From contig JAEUHI010000045.1 of NCBI GenBank assembly GCA_016795385.1, positions 1 to 52,806 on the forward strand: a stretch of DNA of 52,806 bases, given 5' to 3'. Below, in pieces: positions 1 through 10,100 of this stretch. The DNA comes from Verrucomicrobiales bacterium. Lineage in GTDB: Bacteria; Verrucomicrobiota; Verrucomicrobiia; Verrucomicrobiales; DEV007. The notes under the pieces were generated by a model. That model had not been told where the DNA came from. It did not search any database and saw only the letters and a program-made list of their open reading frames with translations. The stretch's first letter is position 1. Every line of letters starts with the position of its first letter. The position numbers were made by a program, and so were the translations under genes.

Positions 1-1
1 G

Positions 2-289
2 CTGGGGCAGACGGGTCGTGCGGGGTTTACGGAGGCGGAAATCGAAGTGGTGCGTGAAACGGGCGGAAAACTGCCATTGCGCGAGGCCTTGCGGCGCCGG
101 GTGAGGTATTTTTGCGACGGAGCGGTGCTGGGCACGGAGGCCTTCGTGGAGGAGGTGTTTGCACGCGAGCAACGGCTGCGACGGCGATTTGGTGAAAAGC
201 GGACGACAGGAGCGCGCCGGATGCGAGGAGCGGAGTGGGGAGAGCTCCGGGTGCTGCGGGATCTGCGGAAGGACGTGATGGGGACGTAG
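2..289 (+). CDS. REP-associated (Y1/RAYT-like) transposase, C-terminal part
   Basis: The reading frame is open from the first full codon of the window, so only the C-terminal part of about 95 residues is present. The tail (RVRYFCDGAVLGTEAFVEEV, then GARRMRGAEWGELRVLRDLR) resembles the C-terminus of the REP-associated tyrosine transposase relatives of IS200 that are common in Verrucomicrobia and Planctomycetes. The catalytic HUH and Tyr motifs would lie upstream and cannot be seen. Family proteins handle single-stranded REP hairpins, which fits the palindromic REP-like copies near 7016 and 15069. The identification rests on memory of this C-terminal signature. Confidence 0.68.
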   Translation: MGQTGRAGFTEAEIEVVRETGGKLPLREALRRRVRYFCDGAVLGTEAFVEEVFAREQRLRRRFGEKRTTGARRMRGAEWGELRVLRDLRKDVMGT

Positions 290-418
290 AGCGCGAAGAT
301 GACGGTATCAAGGGGGGCTTGCCATCCATTGACTGCTGAAACGAGGAAAAAACCTCACCAAGGAACTCCTTTCCCGAGATATTGCTTGATTTTCAGTGGG
401 TCCATGGTATGGCCACCC

Positions 419-456
419 TCCGGCTTTTTCGGGATTTTCCGAGGCCGGATGTTTTT
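419..456 (+). terminator. possible terminator or leader hairpin before rpoZ
   Basis: TCCGGC (419-424) pairs with GCCGGA (444-449). An inner TCGG/CCGA pairing extends the stem, and a TGTTTTT run follows. It could end the transposase transcript or fold in the rpoZ leader. The rest of the 290-480 gap shows no gene. Confidence 0.35.
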
Positions 457-480
457 CCCCTGACCGCCCCCAATTGAAGC

Positions 481-774
481 ATGTCCGAAGACGCCTCGAA
501 CATCGTTGCCTTCCCCGGCACCGGCGTCCCTTCGCCAACCCCGTCCTCAGGAAAACGCTCCATCCCTATGAGAAGTGACCTCGTCGTTGCGGCATCCAAA
601 GTGATCCCCGAACCCCCCGTGCTCATCAACCTGGTTTCCGCCCGGGTCAAACAACTGAACAACGGACGTTCTCCTCTCGTGAAGATCGATCATCGCATGG
701 GTGCCGCCGATATCGCGCTCACCGAAATCATCGAGGGTAAAATCAGCCTTGATCGCAAGGACAAGGAGGCTTGA
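481..774 (+). CDS. rpoZ: RNA polymerase omega subunit
   Basis: Omega is the small RNA polymerase subunit that chaperones beta-prime. The core (VLINLVSARVKQLNNGRSPL, then MGAADIALTEIIEGKI) matches the omega fold as seen in Verrucomicrobia. The frame opens at ATG 481, but the first 29 residues are Ser/Pro-rich and unlike the family. An internal ATG at 568 (MRSDLVVAASKVI) gives 68 residues and fits the usual omega start better, so the true start may be 568. Neither start has a clear ribosome-binding site. uvrB follows about 130 bp downstream on the same strand. Confidence 0.85.
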   Translation: MSEDASNIVAFPGTGVPSPTPSSGKRSIPMRSDLVVAASKVIPEPPVLINLVSARVKQLNNGRSPLVKIDHRMGAADIALTEIIEGKISLDRKDKEA

Positions 775-904
775 GCGGGGGCCGGTGTCCATCCCGAATC
801 TGAACGTTCGGGTCCTGTTTTGATTTTTCCATTTGGGAGAAAGGCTCGGCTTTGTCCCCGCCTTTGCATCGGGTGCATCCGCGGCGTATAGAAAACGTCG
901 CCAC

Positions 905-3049
905 ATGTCCGAATTTCGCCTCAGTTCCGAGTTCCATCCCCAGGGGGATCAGGAACAAGCCATCGCCAAACTCACCAAATCGCTCCTCGCCGGCAACGAT
1001 CACCAGACTTTGCTCGGCGTTACGGGATCGGGAAAGACTTTCACGGTTGCGAACGTAATTGCCACCCTCGGGAGACCGACTTTGGTGATGTCGCACAACA
1101 AAACTCTCGCGGCGCAGCTTTATTCGGAGCTAAAGACATTTTTCCCCGACAACGCGGTCGAGTACTTCGTGTCCTATTTCGACTACTACCAGCCGGAGGC
1201 CTACATCCCGCGCACGGATACCTACATCGAGAAGGATTCCTCGATCAACGATGAGATCGAGCGGCTGAGGCTTTCGGCGATGAGTTCTCTTCTGATGCGT
1301 CAGGACGTGATCGTCGTCGCCAGTGTTTCCTGCATCTACGGCCTGGGATCGCCCGACGACTATCGCGATATGATGGTTCCCGTCCGCGTCGGTGACGCGC
1401 TCGACCGCGATGAATTCCTCCGCAGTCTCGTTGGCATTCTCTACGAGCGGAATGATATCGAGTTCACCCGGGGGAAATTCCGTGTCCGCGGCGATGTGGT
1501 CGAGGTCTATCCGGCCTATCTCGACGATGAGGCGGTGCGCGTCGAGTTTTTTGGTGACGAGATCGACCGCGTCAGCATCTTTCGCCCCCTCACGGGCACG
1601 GCGACTTCGCAGGTAAGGGAATTCACCTTCTACCCCGCGAAGCAGTTCGTGACACCGAAGGAGAAAATGGCTGTCGCGATCCGTGAGATCAGAAAGGAAC
1701 TGGCGGAGCGGGTCGAGTTTTTTGAAAAAAACCAGCAATATCTCGAGGCCCAGCGCATCAAGCAGCGCACGGAATACGACATCGAGATGATGCAGGAAAT
1801 GGGGTTTTGTCAGGGGATTGAGAATTACTCGCGACACCTCACTTCGCGTCCCCCCGGCAGCCGGCCGGGTACCCTGATCGATTTTTTCCCCCCTGGATTT
1901 CTCACCGTGATCGACGAGTCGCACGTTTCCATTCCCCAGATCGGCGGAATGTATGAGGGCGACCGCTCGCGAAAGCAGACGCTCGTCGACTTCGGCTTCC
2001 GCCTCCCCAGTGCACTCGACAACCGGCCCCTGCGCTTCGACGAGTTCATGCAGATGACCGGGCAGCGGCTCTATGTCAGCGCCACTCCGGCCGCTTTCGA
2101 GATCCAGAATTCCGTAGCGGGGAACCAAGGTTACATTCCCCACAAGCGTGAGCGCATCGGCCAGGAAGAGCTCGTGCCGGCACGGCTGCCCCGAATCTCC
2201 GGCAGCAAGCAACCGGTCTCTTCGTTTCATCCGGAGAAAAAAGGCACCGATCTCATTGTCGAGCAGATCATCCGTCCCACCGGGCTCCTTGATCCCATCA
2301 TCACTCTTCGACCCTTGAAAGGGCAGATCGACGAGACGATCGAGCTCTGTCGCCAGCGGGTCGAGAAAGGCGAGCGTGTCCTGGTCACGACTCTAACAAA
2401 ACGCACCGCGGAGGACCTTACCGACTACCTGAGGAATGTCGGGCTCCGGGTGCGCTATATCCATGCCGATGTCGACGCGATCGAGCGTGTCGAAATCCTG
2501 CGAAGTCTCCGCGTTGGCGAATTTGATATCCTTGTCGGCATCAACCTGCTCCGCGAAGGCCTCGACCTGCCCGAGGTCAGTCTGGTCTGCATTCTCGATG
2601 CGGACAAAGAAGGCTTTCTCCGCAGCGAAACTTCGCTGATCCAGACGGTGGGACGGGCGGCGCGCCATATCCATGGAGAGGCGGTGCTGTTCGCCGATCA
2701 GGTGACGGATTCCATCCAGAGTCTCCTCGGTATCACGGAGTACCGCCGTCGCGTCCAGTCAGAGCACAATGAAGCGCACGGCATCACTCCGCGCACGGTC
2801 TCGCGCAGCGATCAAGGCAGCCTGCGCATCTACCAACGTGGCAAGGAAGTGGAGAACTCGCTCGTCGCCGAATCGGGTGGCGATGTTGATACCCTGGCGG
2901 TGATCCGTGAACTTGAGGAAGAAATGCAGGAGGCGGCTTCCAAACTCGAGTTCGAGCGCGCCGCCCTCATCCGTGATCAGATCAATCAGTTGAAAGAGAA
3001 GGCGGGTGAGAAGCCGCTGGTCGTGAAACGGAAGAAGGTGCGGTATTGA
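905..3049 (+). CDS. uvrB: Excinuclease ABC subunit B (UvrB)
   Basis: UvrB is the damage-verifying helicase-like subunit of nucleotide excision repair. It accepts DNA from UvrA and recruits UvrC. The 714-residue product has Walker A GVTGSGKT (residues 38-45), the beta-hairpin region with YFDYYQPEAYIP, the DESH box, the helicase C-terminal half (GINLLREGLDLPEVSL, QTVGRAARH) and a C-terminal UVR motif (LEFERAALIRDQI). Length is normal for the family. The frame extends upstream to 833, but those 24 residues have no family match; ATG 905 starts the conserved MSEFRLSSEF. Confidence 0.98.
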   Translation: MSEFRLSSEFHPQGDQEQAIAKLTKSLLAGNDHQTLLGVTGSGKTFTVANVIATLGRPTLVMSHNKTLAAQLYSELKTFFPDNAVEYFVSYFDYYQPEAYIPRTDTYIEKDSSINDEIERLRLSAMSSLLMRQDVIVVASVSCIYGLGSPDDYRDMMVPVRVGDALDRDEFLRSLVGILYERNDIEFTRGKFRVRGDVVEVYPAYLDDEAVRVEFFGDEIDRVSIFRPLTGTATSQVREFTFYPAKQFVTPKEKMAVAIREIRKELAERVEFFEKNQQYLEAQRIKQRTEYDIEMMQEMGFCQGIENYSRHLTSRPPGSRPGTLIDFFPPGFLTVIDESHVSIPQIGGMYEGDRSRKQTLVDFGFRLPSALDNRPLRFDEFMQMTGQRLYVSATPAAFEIQNSVAGNQGYIPHKRERIGQEELVPARLPRISGSKQPVSSFHPEKKGTDLIVEQIIRPTGLLDPIITLRPLKGQIDETIELCRQRVEKGERVLVTTLTKRTAEDLTDYLRNVGLRVRYIHADVDAIERVEILRSLRVGEFDILVGINLLREGLDLPEVSLVCILDADKEGFLRSETSLIQTVGRAARHIHGEAVLFADQVTDSIQSLLGITEYRRRVQSEHNEAHGITPRTVSRSDQGSLRIYQRGKEVENSLVAESGGDVDTLAVIRELEEEMQEAASKLEFERAALIRDQINQLKEKAGEKPLVVKRKKVRY

Positions 3050-3132
3050 GAAGATGGGGACAGGAAAGAGGCGGCGACTTGGTCAAAATTTGCTGGTTTT
3101 TCGTCGCGTTTTCCGCTTATCCTTCTCTGCGC

Positions 3133-3639
3133 ATGTCGATGAAATCATTCTCTCTCCTTCTCCTTTCTTTTGCCGTTCTCCTGCTCGGCTCGTCGTCCAC
3201 GGTGTCCGCCGCTCCTCTCAAGCAGAGCGAGATCAAGAAGTTCAAAGGCATTTACGCAGGGAGGATCACGGGAATCGCCGGAAACGTGTCCATGCCGAAC
3301 AACTCGACGACGTTCGATGCGGAAATCAAGTTCACCGGAAAACGACGCGAGGCGCTGCCGGTGCTGATCCCGGGCCTGAACGCCCAAGCCGCCCATTTCA
3401 TTGCCTGGCGCAAGCCCACGGGCAGCCCTTCGCGGGCGAAGTTTGTCGGTTTCTATGTCGGGAATTTCACGAATCCCTCGACGATGCTGGTGGAGCAGGT
3501 CTCCGGAGTGCGCACGATGATCCTCGTCGATCGTGGCGCGGGCAGCAATTTTCGCTATGTGATGCGCCTCTCGGATACGCTGCGCGAGGGCAGCTACTCC
3601 GCCCAGGATCTCACGGGAACGCTCGGTAAAGAGCGTTGA
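3133..3639 (+). CDS. Secreted protein of unknown function
   Basis: The 168-residue product begins with a clear Sec signal peptide (MSMKSFSLLLLSFAVLLLGS, probable cleavage after VSA). The mature part looks beta-rich, with a repeated KFTGK/FVGFYVGNF pattern and no cysteines or catalytic motif. I do not recognise the family. The frame also opens upstream, overlapping the uvrB stop, but placing the start at ATG 3133 or 3139 puts the signal peptide at the N-terminus. Its TGA abuts the stop of the convergent gene: TGATCA holds both stops with no gap. Confidence 0.75.
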   Translation: MSMKSFSLLLLSFAVLLLGSSSTVSAAPLKQSEIKKFKGIYAGRITGIAGNVSMPNNSTTFDAEIKFTGKRREALPVLIPGLNAQAAHFIAWRKPTGSPSRAKFVGFYVGNFTNPSTMLVEQVSGVRTMILVDRGAGSNFRYVMRLSDTLREGSYSAQDLTGTLGKER

Positions 3640-4122
3640 TCATGCCGCAGCCGCGGAACGACGTTTCAGCATGCCGATGAGGCTCCGGGCTTTCGCGCGT
3701 CCCTCTTTGCTCAGGGAAAGGGCCTTGTCGTCGGCGTGGAGAAAGGATCGCGAGGTGAGACCGGAAATGGCCGAAGTGATGTTGGCGATGCGTGGACGGC
3801 CACATTCTTCGATAAAGTCGTTGATCGCACGGCTCGAAAAGCTGTCGTGTTGGTAGGCGTCGCTGAGGAACAGCGCGGCGAGCAGGGCTTGATCGGCCAA
3901 GGTCAACTCGTGACGGTCGATTTGCTCAAGGATGATCCGCGCCTCATCGTGAAGGGCGGGACCTTCGTCGTCGCTCATCGAAACTTCGGGCCGATCACTG
4001 GATAGGGTGCCCTGCGTGTGGAACTGGATCGCCACCTCCACCGCCATCCTGAGGGACTTCAATTGCGGAAGGTCGAGGCGGGGGATCGCCAAGGCAATTT
4101 CATCAAGAGTGGGGATCTTCAT
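3640..4122 (-). CDS. Small protein with winged-helix-like C-terminus
   Basis: The 160-residue protein has no signal peptide. The N-terminal half is acidic. The C-terminal half (roughly residues 95-155: SRAINDFIEECGRPRIANIT, then a KEGRAKARSLIGML helix) has the rhythm of a small winged helix like those found as accessory domains in defence-associated proteins. That reading is inference from pattern only. It is divergent from the FRG-domain gene, sharing the AT-rich 183-bp interval 4123-4305, so the two may be coregulated. Confidence 0.68.
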   Translation of the reverse strand: MKIPTLDEIALAIPRLDLPQLKSLRMAVEVAIQFHTQGTLSSDRPEVSMSDDEGPALHDEARIILEQIDRHELTLADQALLAALFLSDAYQHDSFSSRAINDFIEECGRPRIANITSAISGLTSRSFLHADDKALSLSKEGRAKARSLIGMLKRRSAAAA

Positions 4123-4286
4123 TTTTCACGAGAGATAAACTCAAGAAAGGTTCAAAATAAGTGAAATATTGCTTGATTCTTTCGTTCAATGATGAGAAAT
4201 CGATCAATGTTGCGAGTTGCTTGGTAAAGATGGTTAAAATTTGTCGCAAAACAACTCAAAATTTGAAAAAGAATCACCGCAGAAGC

Positions 4287-4296
4287 GGGAGGAGGT
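4287..4296 (+). promoter_or_regulatory. strong Shine-Dalgarno site of the FRG gene
   Basis: GGGAGGAGGT lies 9 nt before ATG 4306. It is one of the few clear ribosome-binding sites in the window and fixes the start of the FRG-domain gene. The 4123-4305 interval is noticeably AT-rich and presumably holds both divergent promoters. Confidence 0.7.
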
Positions 4297-4305
4297 CGCA
4301 AAACC

Positions 4306-5061
4306 ATGAGAGAAATCGAGACAGTCGTAGTCGGTAGTATCGAATCCTTGTTGGAGGAAATGGTTCCCAAGTTGGGATTTCAGCGAATCCCGATCTACCG
4401 GGGGCAGGCTCGTGCTTCGTGGTCGCTCGTGCCGGCGCTGTTCCGCGAAGAGGTGGCCCGCAGTGAATTCAAATCCTGGCCGGAGCTCGAGGCGGCCTTT
4501 TTGGCAACATGGAAACAGCGGCTCGGCAGCCTGTTTCCCCATGCTCCGGAGACGGAACTGGAAGCGATGGCCCTCGGAGCGCAAAATGGCTTGCCGACGC
4601 GTTTTACGGCATGGAGCGACAATGCTCTCGTGGCACTTTTCTTTGCGACCGACCCAGCCCATGCCGACGAAGACGGTGTCGTCTGGCGGATCATGCCGGG
4701 CGAGGCGACTTTCACGATCTCGCAGGACTACGAGCAAATCCCGGATCAACCCCGTCTCTATCGTCCGAAGCGGACGGATGAGGCGATGCGAAACCAGCGG
4801 GTCTCGTTCCTGTCCCATCCCTTGCCGAAGGAAGATGCTTCACCCGAGACCTTCGAGGAGTTGTTCGAGCTCGGCAATGACCGGCTCGTCCTGTCGAAGC
4901 TGGTCATCCCGGCCGAATGGAAGAGTTACCTCCGTCGCCGTCTCGCGATGATGGGAATCGACTACCTGTCGATGTCTCCCGGCGCGAAGGGGCTTTGTCA
5001 GGATATCCGCAACGAGATCTACAACCACACCGACTCCTACGAGTGGATCTTCCCCGAGTGA
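4306..5061 (+). CDS. FRG domain-containing protein
   Basis: The 251-residue protein carries the FRG signature: YRGQ at residues 31-34, the following SWSLVPALFRE, and AQNGLPTRFTAWSDNALVAL in mid-protein. FRG domains are named for the F/YRG motif. Their biochemical role is not established; they occur in stand-alone proteins and in some defence loci. There is no signal peptide, so it is probably cytoplasmic. A strong ribosome-binding site supports ATG 4306. Its stop lies 3 bp from the stop of convergent queE. Context gives no partner except the divergent small protein. Confidence 0.87.
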   Translation: MREIETVVVGSIESLLEEMVPKLGFQRIPIYRGQARASWSLVPALFREEVARSEFKSWPELEAAFLATWKQRLGSLFPHAPETELEAMALGAQNGLPTRFTAWSDNALVALFFATDPAHADEDGVVWRIMPGEATFTISQDYEQIPDQPRLYRPKRTDEAMRNQRVSFLSHPLPKEDASPETFEELFELGNDRLVLSKLVIPAEWKSYLRRRLAMMGIDYLSMSPGAKGLCQDIRNEIYNHTDSYEWIFPE

Positions 5062-5064
5062 GGA

Positions 5065-5823
5065 TCACACACCCCGCTTTGCCCCGTAGAGGCGGAGGTG
5101 GAGCCGGTCGGAGTAGCGGAAACCGTGGGCGAGGGCCATGGTGGCGACGGGCCCTTGGTTCTCCCGGAGTTCTTCGATCGTGAGGGCTCGTGGCATCAGA
5201 AAAACCCGTTCGCGGGGAAGGGGAATTGCCGAAGCCAGGGCCATCACCTCGTCGAGATCCGCCGTGGATCCGATTACGAATTTGAAGTCGGCCTTGCCTG
5301 TTGCCGCGAGGGCGGCGAGCACGTCGGGCTTGCGGCGCAGGGTTTCGGCGACACACGAGTTGGCGAGCTTTGGCGATACGTTGATCTGATCGATGCGATC
5401 CAGAAAACCGGTGCCGGGAAGGAGTGTTCCGTTCGTTTCGATCTCGAAGTGGGGGCGCGCACCACCGTCGCCATCAAGCGCTTGCATCAGCTCAAGCCAG
5501 GCCTTCTCCTGAATGAGCGGCTCGCCACCGGTGAAAACGAAATTCCGGCAGGGGAAGCCGGCAAGATGCGTGGCGAGATCCGCGATGGAAAGGTCGATGA
5601 TCTGATCCGCTCTTTCGAATTTCCGGTAGGAGGGATCGTTGTCTCGCTCGTGGGGGTGTGGCGTGTCCGTCCAATTCCAGGTGTAGTCGGTATCGCACCA
5701 GGTGCAGTGCAGATTGCACAGGGAGGCCCGGATGAAGACAGAGGGCCGACCGATCCCACGCCCTTCTCCCTGAAGGGTGTGAAAGATCTCCGGACCACCA
5801 TCCGGCATGCGCGCGAGTTTCAT
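5065..5823 (-). CDS. queE: 7-carboxy-7-deazaguanine synthase (radical SAM)
   Basis: QueE converts 6-carboxytetrahydropterin to 7-carboxy-7-deazaguanine in the preQ0/queuosine pathway, using SAM and a [4Fe-4S] cluster. The 252-residue product has the radical SAM cysteines C36, C40 and C43 (CNLHCTWCDTDYTW), the substrate-end motif FHTLQGEG near residue 14, the SAM-binding FTGGEPL and the IETNGT strand. Length is normal. No queC, queD or queF is in the window. An upstream lipoprotein gene on the same strand ends 18 bp before its start and may be cotranscribed. Confidence 0.94.
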   Translation of the reverse strand: MKLARMPDGGPEIFHTLQGEGRGIGRPSVFIRASLCNLHCTWCDTDYTWNWTDTPHPHERDNDPSYRKFERADQIIDLSIADLATHLAGFPCRNFVFTGGEPLIQEKAWLELMQALDGDGGARPHFEIETNGTLLPGTGFLDRIDQINVSPKLANSCVAETLRRKPDVLAALAATGKADFKFVIGSTADLDEVMALASAIPLPRERVFLMPRALTIEELRENQGPVATMALAHGFRYSDRLHLRLYGAKRGV

Positions 5824-5841
5824 CGCGGGAACCTACGCGGT

Positions 5842-6927
5842 TCAGCGGTGCCCGACAATGACGCAAGTGCTCTTGGGATCGAGGAGATAACCAAGCCCGA
5901 ACTTCATCGGCTTCACGGGATGGGTGCCGTTCGCGTAGGCGGCGGCGAGGTCGGGCTGCGTGTGCGAGGTGAACGGATCGGCCGCACCCCGGTAGTTGCC
6001 GTGGAGTTTGAGGCTCCAGCCAGCGTCGACAAGAGAGCGGAACGGCACGCCCGAGGGGCACTGGACGAGGCCGCGGGAGGAATTCACGATGTAGTCGCGG
6101 ATCGTTGAGAAATTCCCCTGATGCATCAGGTAGCTCGCACTTTTCACAAAGGTGACCGGTCTGCCCCTGGCGGAGACGAATTTCAAAAGGCGGCGGTCGC
6201 CGAGCCCGCCGTTGGAGAGATCTTCTTGAAAGTAGAAAATATTTTTCCCTCCCGCCCGGATGTGCCAGCCGGGACAACCCGCTCCCGCGCTGCGGCTGAC
6301 GAGGTGGCCGCCTCCATCCAACCCGACCGCCTCCACTGAGGTCACGGATTTTCCGTCGCGTGCGATTTGGGCGAGGAGGAGTGGCAGCGTGCCACGCAGG
6401 GCCGTGCTTGAGAGATCGTTGCGCATTTCAGTGGTGATGAAATAGCTCGCGCCGGTGACGGTGCGGAGGGCATTGGAGATCCCGCCGAGGGCACGGTTCA
6501 GTTCCGGGGCGCTCATCGCGGAAAGTTCAGGCATGGGCTCGACGCCTTCGAGACCGACGAGGATGTAGGTATTGGCTCCGGGGAAAAGCGTGCTGGCGTG
6601 GAGGTAGTCGGGGCCACCGAAGGGGTAGAAAAGCACGCCCGGTGAACCGAGGCCGCCGAGTTCCTTGCGGAATCCGCGCAGGTGGCTTTGCCGACCGGAC
6701 TGGACAGACCAAAGTCCGTCCATGCGAGAGGCATGTGCTTTCCATTCGGGGGAGTTGCGCGGCAGGGCGAGGTCGCCGCGATTTGATCCCGGCAGACCGC
6801 CCAGGTAGCGGGACGTATCGCCGATGGAACTGCTTCCGGATTTCTCTTCACTAGACGGGGTCACGCAGGATGTCAGGACGAGAAGAGGAAAAAGAATCCA
6901 AAAACAGAGAAGACGGTGAATTTTCAT
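5842..6927 (-). CDS. Conserved hypothetical lipoprotein
   Basis: The 361-residue product has a lipoprotein signal (LLVLTSC, lipidated Cys near residue 21), so it is probably anchored in the outer membrane or periplasm. The body contains the segments VLFYPFGGPDYLHASTLFPG and YILVGLEGVEPMPEL, which I associate with a family of verrucomicrobial hypotheticals without assigned function. No catalytic motif is recognised. It lies directly upstream of queE on the same strand, but nothing links it to deazaguanine synthesis. Confidence 0.8.
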   Translation of the reverse strand: MKIHRLLCFWILFPLLVLTSCVTPSSEEKSGSSSIGDTSRYLGGLPGSNRGDLALPRNSPEWKAHASRMDGLWSVQSGRQSHLRGFRKELGGLGSPGVLFYPFGGPDYLHASTLFPGANTYILVGLEGVEPMPELSAMSAPELNRALGGISNALRTVTGASYFITTEMRNDLSSTALRGTLPLLLAQIARDGKSVTSVEAVGLDGGGHLVSRSAGAGCPGWHIRAGGKNIFYFQEDLSNGGLGDRRLLKFVSARGRPVTFVKSASYLMHQGNFSTIRDYIVNSSRGLVQCPSGVPFRSLVDAGWSLKLHGNYRGAADPFTSHTQPDLAAAYANGTHPVKPMKFGLGYLLDPKSTCVIVGHR

Positions 6928-7015
6928 AGAAACCCGAATGATTAAGATTGCCTAAGTAGCGGGATCGATGCCGTTTTGCAAGTGAAGAGATCGATTCACA
7001 GGTGTCGTCATCTGA

Positions 7016-7120
7016 AATAAAAGGTCAGACCTTTTATTTAAGGCGTTATTGTTTGTGATTTGTGATCTCGTTTTATGCCGCTGGGTGATTGATCGAGGCA
7101 GCTAATCGGCATTATCACTG
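7016..7120. repeat. REP-like element, copy 1
   Basis: A perfect palindrome, AAATAAAAGGTC-A-GACCTTTTATTT (7015-7039), is followed by TATTGTTTGTGATTT (7047-7061), an ATGCCG...CGGCAT inverted repeat, and TTATCACTG (7112-7120). The same order of blocks occurs at 15069-15166. The palindrome is of the kind bound by RAYT transposases. The rest of the gap 6928-7167 holds no gene. Confidence 0.55.
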
Positions 7121-7167
7121 CTGACAGCGGCGATTGCTGACCGTTGTAGCAGGTGAAAGCGAGTGTT

Positions 7168-10100
7168 TCAGGAGTCGGCTCTGCTCCTCAGTCGTGATTT
7201 GACGGTGGCGAGCAACTCCTCTGCGCTATGACTGCCCTTCTTCATGACGGCGTCGACGCGGTCCCGGAGGAAGGCCTGCTCCGACTCAGTAGGATCTTTC
7301 CCGCTCATGACAAGCACCGGTATGGTGCGCATCTGGGGATCCCGGCGGAGATGTTGGAGGAATTCAAAGCCATCCATCTCGGGCATGAGAAGATCGAGGA
7401 TGATGGCGGCGGGGCGTGTTTTGGCAAGGGCGGCCAAAGCCTCCGATCCATTGCTTGCGGTGATCGTGTGCCAACCCGCGGCTTCCAGGATCCTGCTCAT
7501 CGACGCGAGCGAGTCTTCTTCGTCGTCCACCAGGAGGAGATTCCGCTGGGGCACGCGATGAGTCACACGGTTGATGGCCCGGGCGAGTCGGTCCACATCG
7601 ATGGGTTTTACCAGGTAATCCTCCACTTCGAGGGTGAGTGCATGTTCCTGTTCCGCCATCACCGAGACCATGATGACAGGAATGGCATTCGTGGCGGGGG
7701 ACTCCTTGAGGAGTCGCAGTACTTCCCAGCCATCCATGCCACCCGGCATCACGACATCGAGAGTGATCGCATCGGGCTTCTCCTGCCGGGCAAGCTCGAG
7801 CCCGCTGGGGCCGTCCTCGGCGGTGAGGACGCGGTGGCCATCTTTCTGGAGCAGGCGCTTCAACAAATCCCTTACGTTCGAATCGTCGTCGATCACGAGA
7901 ATGGTGCTGCCCCGTGGCAGATCGAGGAGGGAAGCTGGTTCGTCAGGGAAAGCGGAGGGAGTATCCGGCATGGGATCCTCCTCGCGCTGATCATAATGAG
8001 ACGACGTGGGCACCCGGGGCAGGAAGACACTGAAGTGGGTGCCTTTGCCGAGTTCGCTTACGAAGCCGATCTTTCCTCCCATCTGCGCGACCAGTTCGCG
8101 ACAGATCGAGAGACCCAGGCCGCTGCCGCCGGCGTTGTCCTTCTTGTTCGAGACAAAGGGCACGAAGGCCTTGGATTGCTCGGCCGGACTCATGCCCCGG
8201 CCGGTGTCGGTGACGGTGAATTCGATCCACGCTCCACCGCTGATTTCCTGCGGCCGGGCCGCCAGAGAAATGGAACCTGCGGATGTGAACTTGCAAGCGT
8301 TGCCGAGAAGATTGCCCAGGATCTGCCGGAGCCGACGTTCATCCACGACGAGTTCGCCAATTTCGGCAGTGCATTCCGAGGTAAGCGTGACGGGTTTGGT
8401 CCCCAGAGAGGGGCGGTAGGTCGCGACCAACTCTTCCAGCAGCGGGGCAACATCGACCGCGTTGCGATGGAGGGTCTCCGCCCCCATGATGATTTTCTGA
8501 TACTCGAGGATATCATTGACGAGGTTCAACTCGCGCGCGGCGTGGTCGCGGATGCGTTGGACGTCCTTTTGTTGCATTTCGTCGAGCTTCGAGAGCTTCA
8601 AGGCCTCGACCTGGAGAAAGATCGCATTGAGAGGCTGGCGGAGGTCGTGGCTGACTTTGGCAACAAACGCATCTTTTTCATGGCTGAGGCTCTTGAGTTT
8701 GTCGTTCGCCTTTTCGAGTTCGATGTTCGTGCGGCGCAATTCCCGGGTGCGGTCGTTGACGCGTTGCTCGAGTTCCTCTTGAAAGGAAATCAGCTCCTCG
8801 AAGAGTCGTTTCGAGGCCCGGGCAATGTCGCCGACCTCATCGCGGCGGCGCAAGTCGAGACGTTGGGCGAGCCCGGCGACCTCGCGAAGGAGACTTTCGC
8901 GGGGGCTCTCGGTGATCCGCTGGGCGGTCACCGTCATCTCCTTGAGCGGTCGGATGAAACGCATCGCGAAGAGGAAGCCGATGAGCCCGAATCCGCCGGC
9001 GACGAGGAGCGAGATGTATTGCACCGTGAGCATCTCGTATTCGATCGAGGAGGCGAGTTCATCATCAAGGACGGCGTAGTGCAGGATGTATTCGGAGCGT
9101 TGTTTTCCCTCCCCGATGAGAAGCCGCACCGCCCAGGAGTGGATCTCGTCGCACTCGACGAGGATGCGCCAATCCACCTCATCGAAGTCGTTGCCAAAAT
9201 GCGACTTGAGCCGCTCGACGACCCTCTCCCGGATTTCGATCAATTCTTCGCGGGTGTGGGCGAGCAGCCGGATCTCGCGCACGCCCGAGAGCATGCCCCC
9301 GATGCGGACTTTCCGGCCGAAGTGGCCTTGGATATCCTCGAGAAAGAGTTCGAGATCGTCTTCGTCAAGGGCTCCGAGAGCTGCCGAGAGACGCGGTCCG
9401 GGGATGCCCTCCTGGAAAAAGTAGGGGCTCGCGAGCGACTTGAAGTCGGTACGCAGGAGCCGATCGACCTTGGGTTCCTCACGGATCTTGGCCGGGTCGG
9501 GAGACGGGGTGCGTCTGCGCTCGAGAGCCTCAAGCAGCTTCGGGGAACGGCTCAGTTCGAGAAACACCTCATCATTCTTTCGTTCCGCCGGCTCGGTCTC
9601 GTCGTGGCGAACGAGGGGATTGCCCTCTCGGTCGAACATCGCGAAAAGATGTCGTGGCGACTCGGGGGAATGCAGCGTCATGAGAATACGGACGTAGGTC
9701 GGCGAATCCGTGTTTTCGCGAGCGAGTTGATCGAGAGGAGCGACCGCCCAGATCACCGGTTCCCAACGTTCCAAGGGATCGCCGGGGATGTCGGTGCGTG
9801 TCAGTCTCACACGCTGGATCGGGGAGAAGTGCATCCTCGCACCCGCGGCGGCGTCGGGACCGGGGAACCAGAGGTCCTCCGGGGCGACGATCCCTTTCTC
9901 GTGGATTATTCTGGCGGTCGGATTGCCCGTGCCCAAGGTGACGAGGTCGATCCGCAGGTGGTTTTCCCAGTTTCTACGGCACAGGGCGCGGGCCAGGGCC
10001 TTCAACTCTTCCGGAGATCGATCGCCGCTGACGCCGCTCTGGAACTCAGGGCTGAAAGCGATGTTGATGAGATCGTCGCGCAACCCGTCGATCTCGTCGA

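Noticed and set aside
379..4178. ATATTGCTTGATT occurs at 379-391 and at 4166-4178
   Set aside because: A 13-bp match in two AT-rich intergenic spots without flanking similarity can arise by chance. It would be worth reviving only if more copies exist in the genome.
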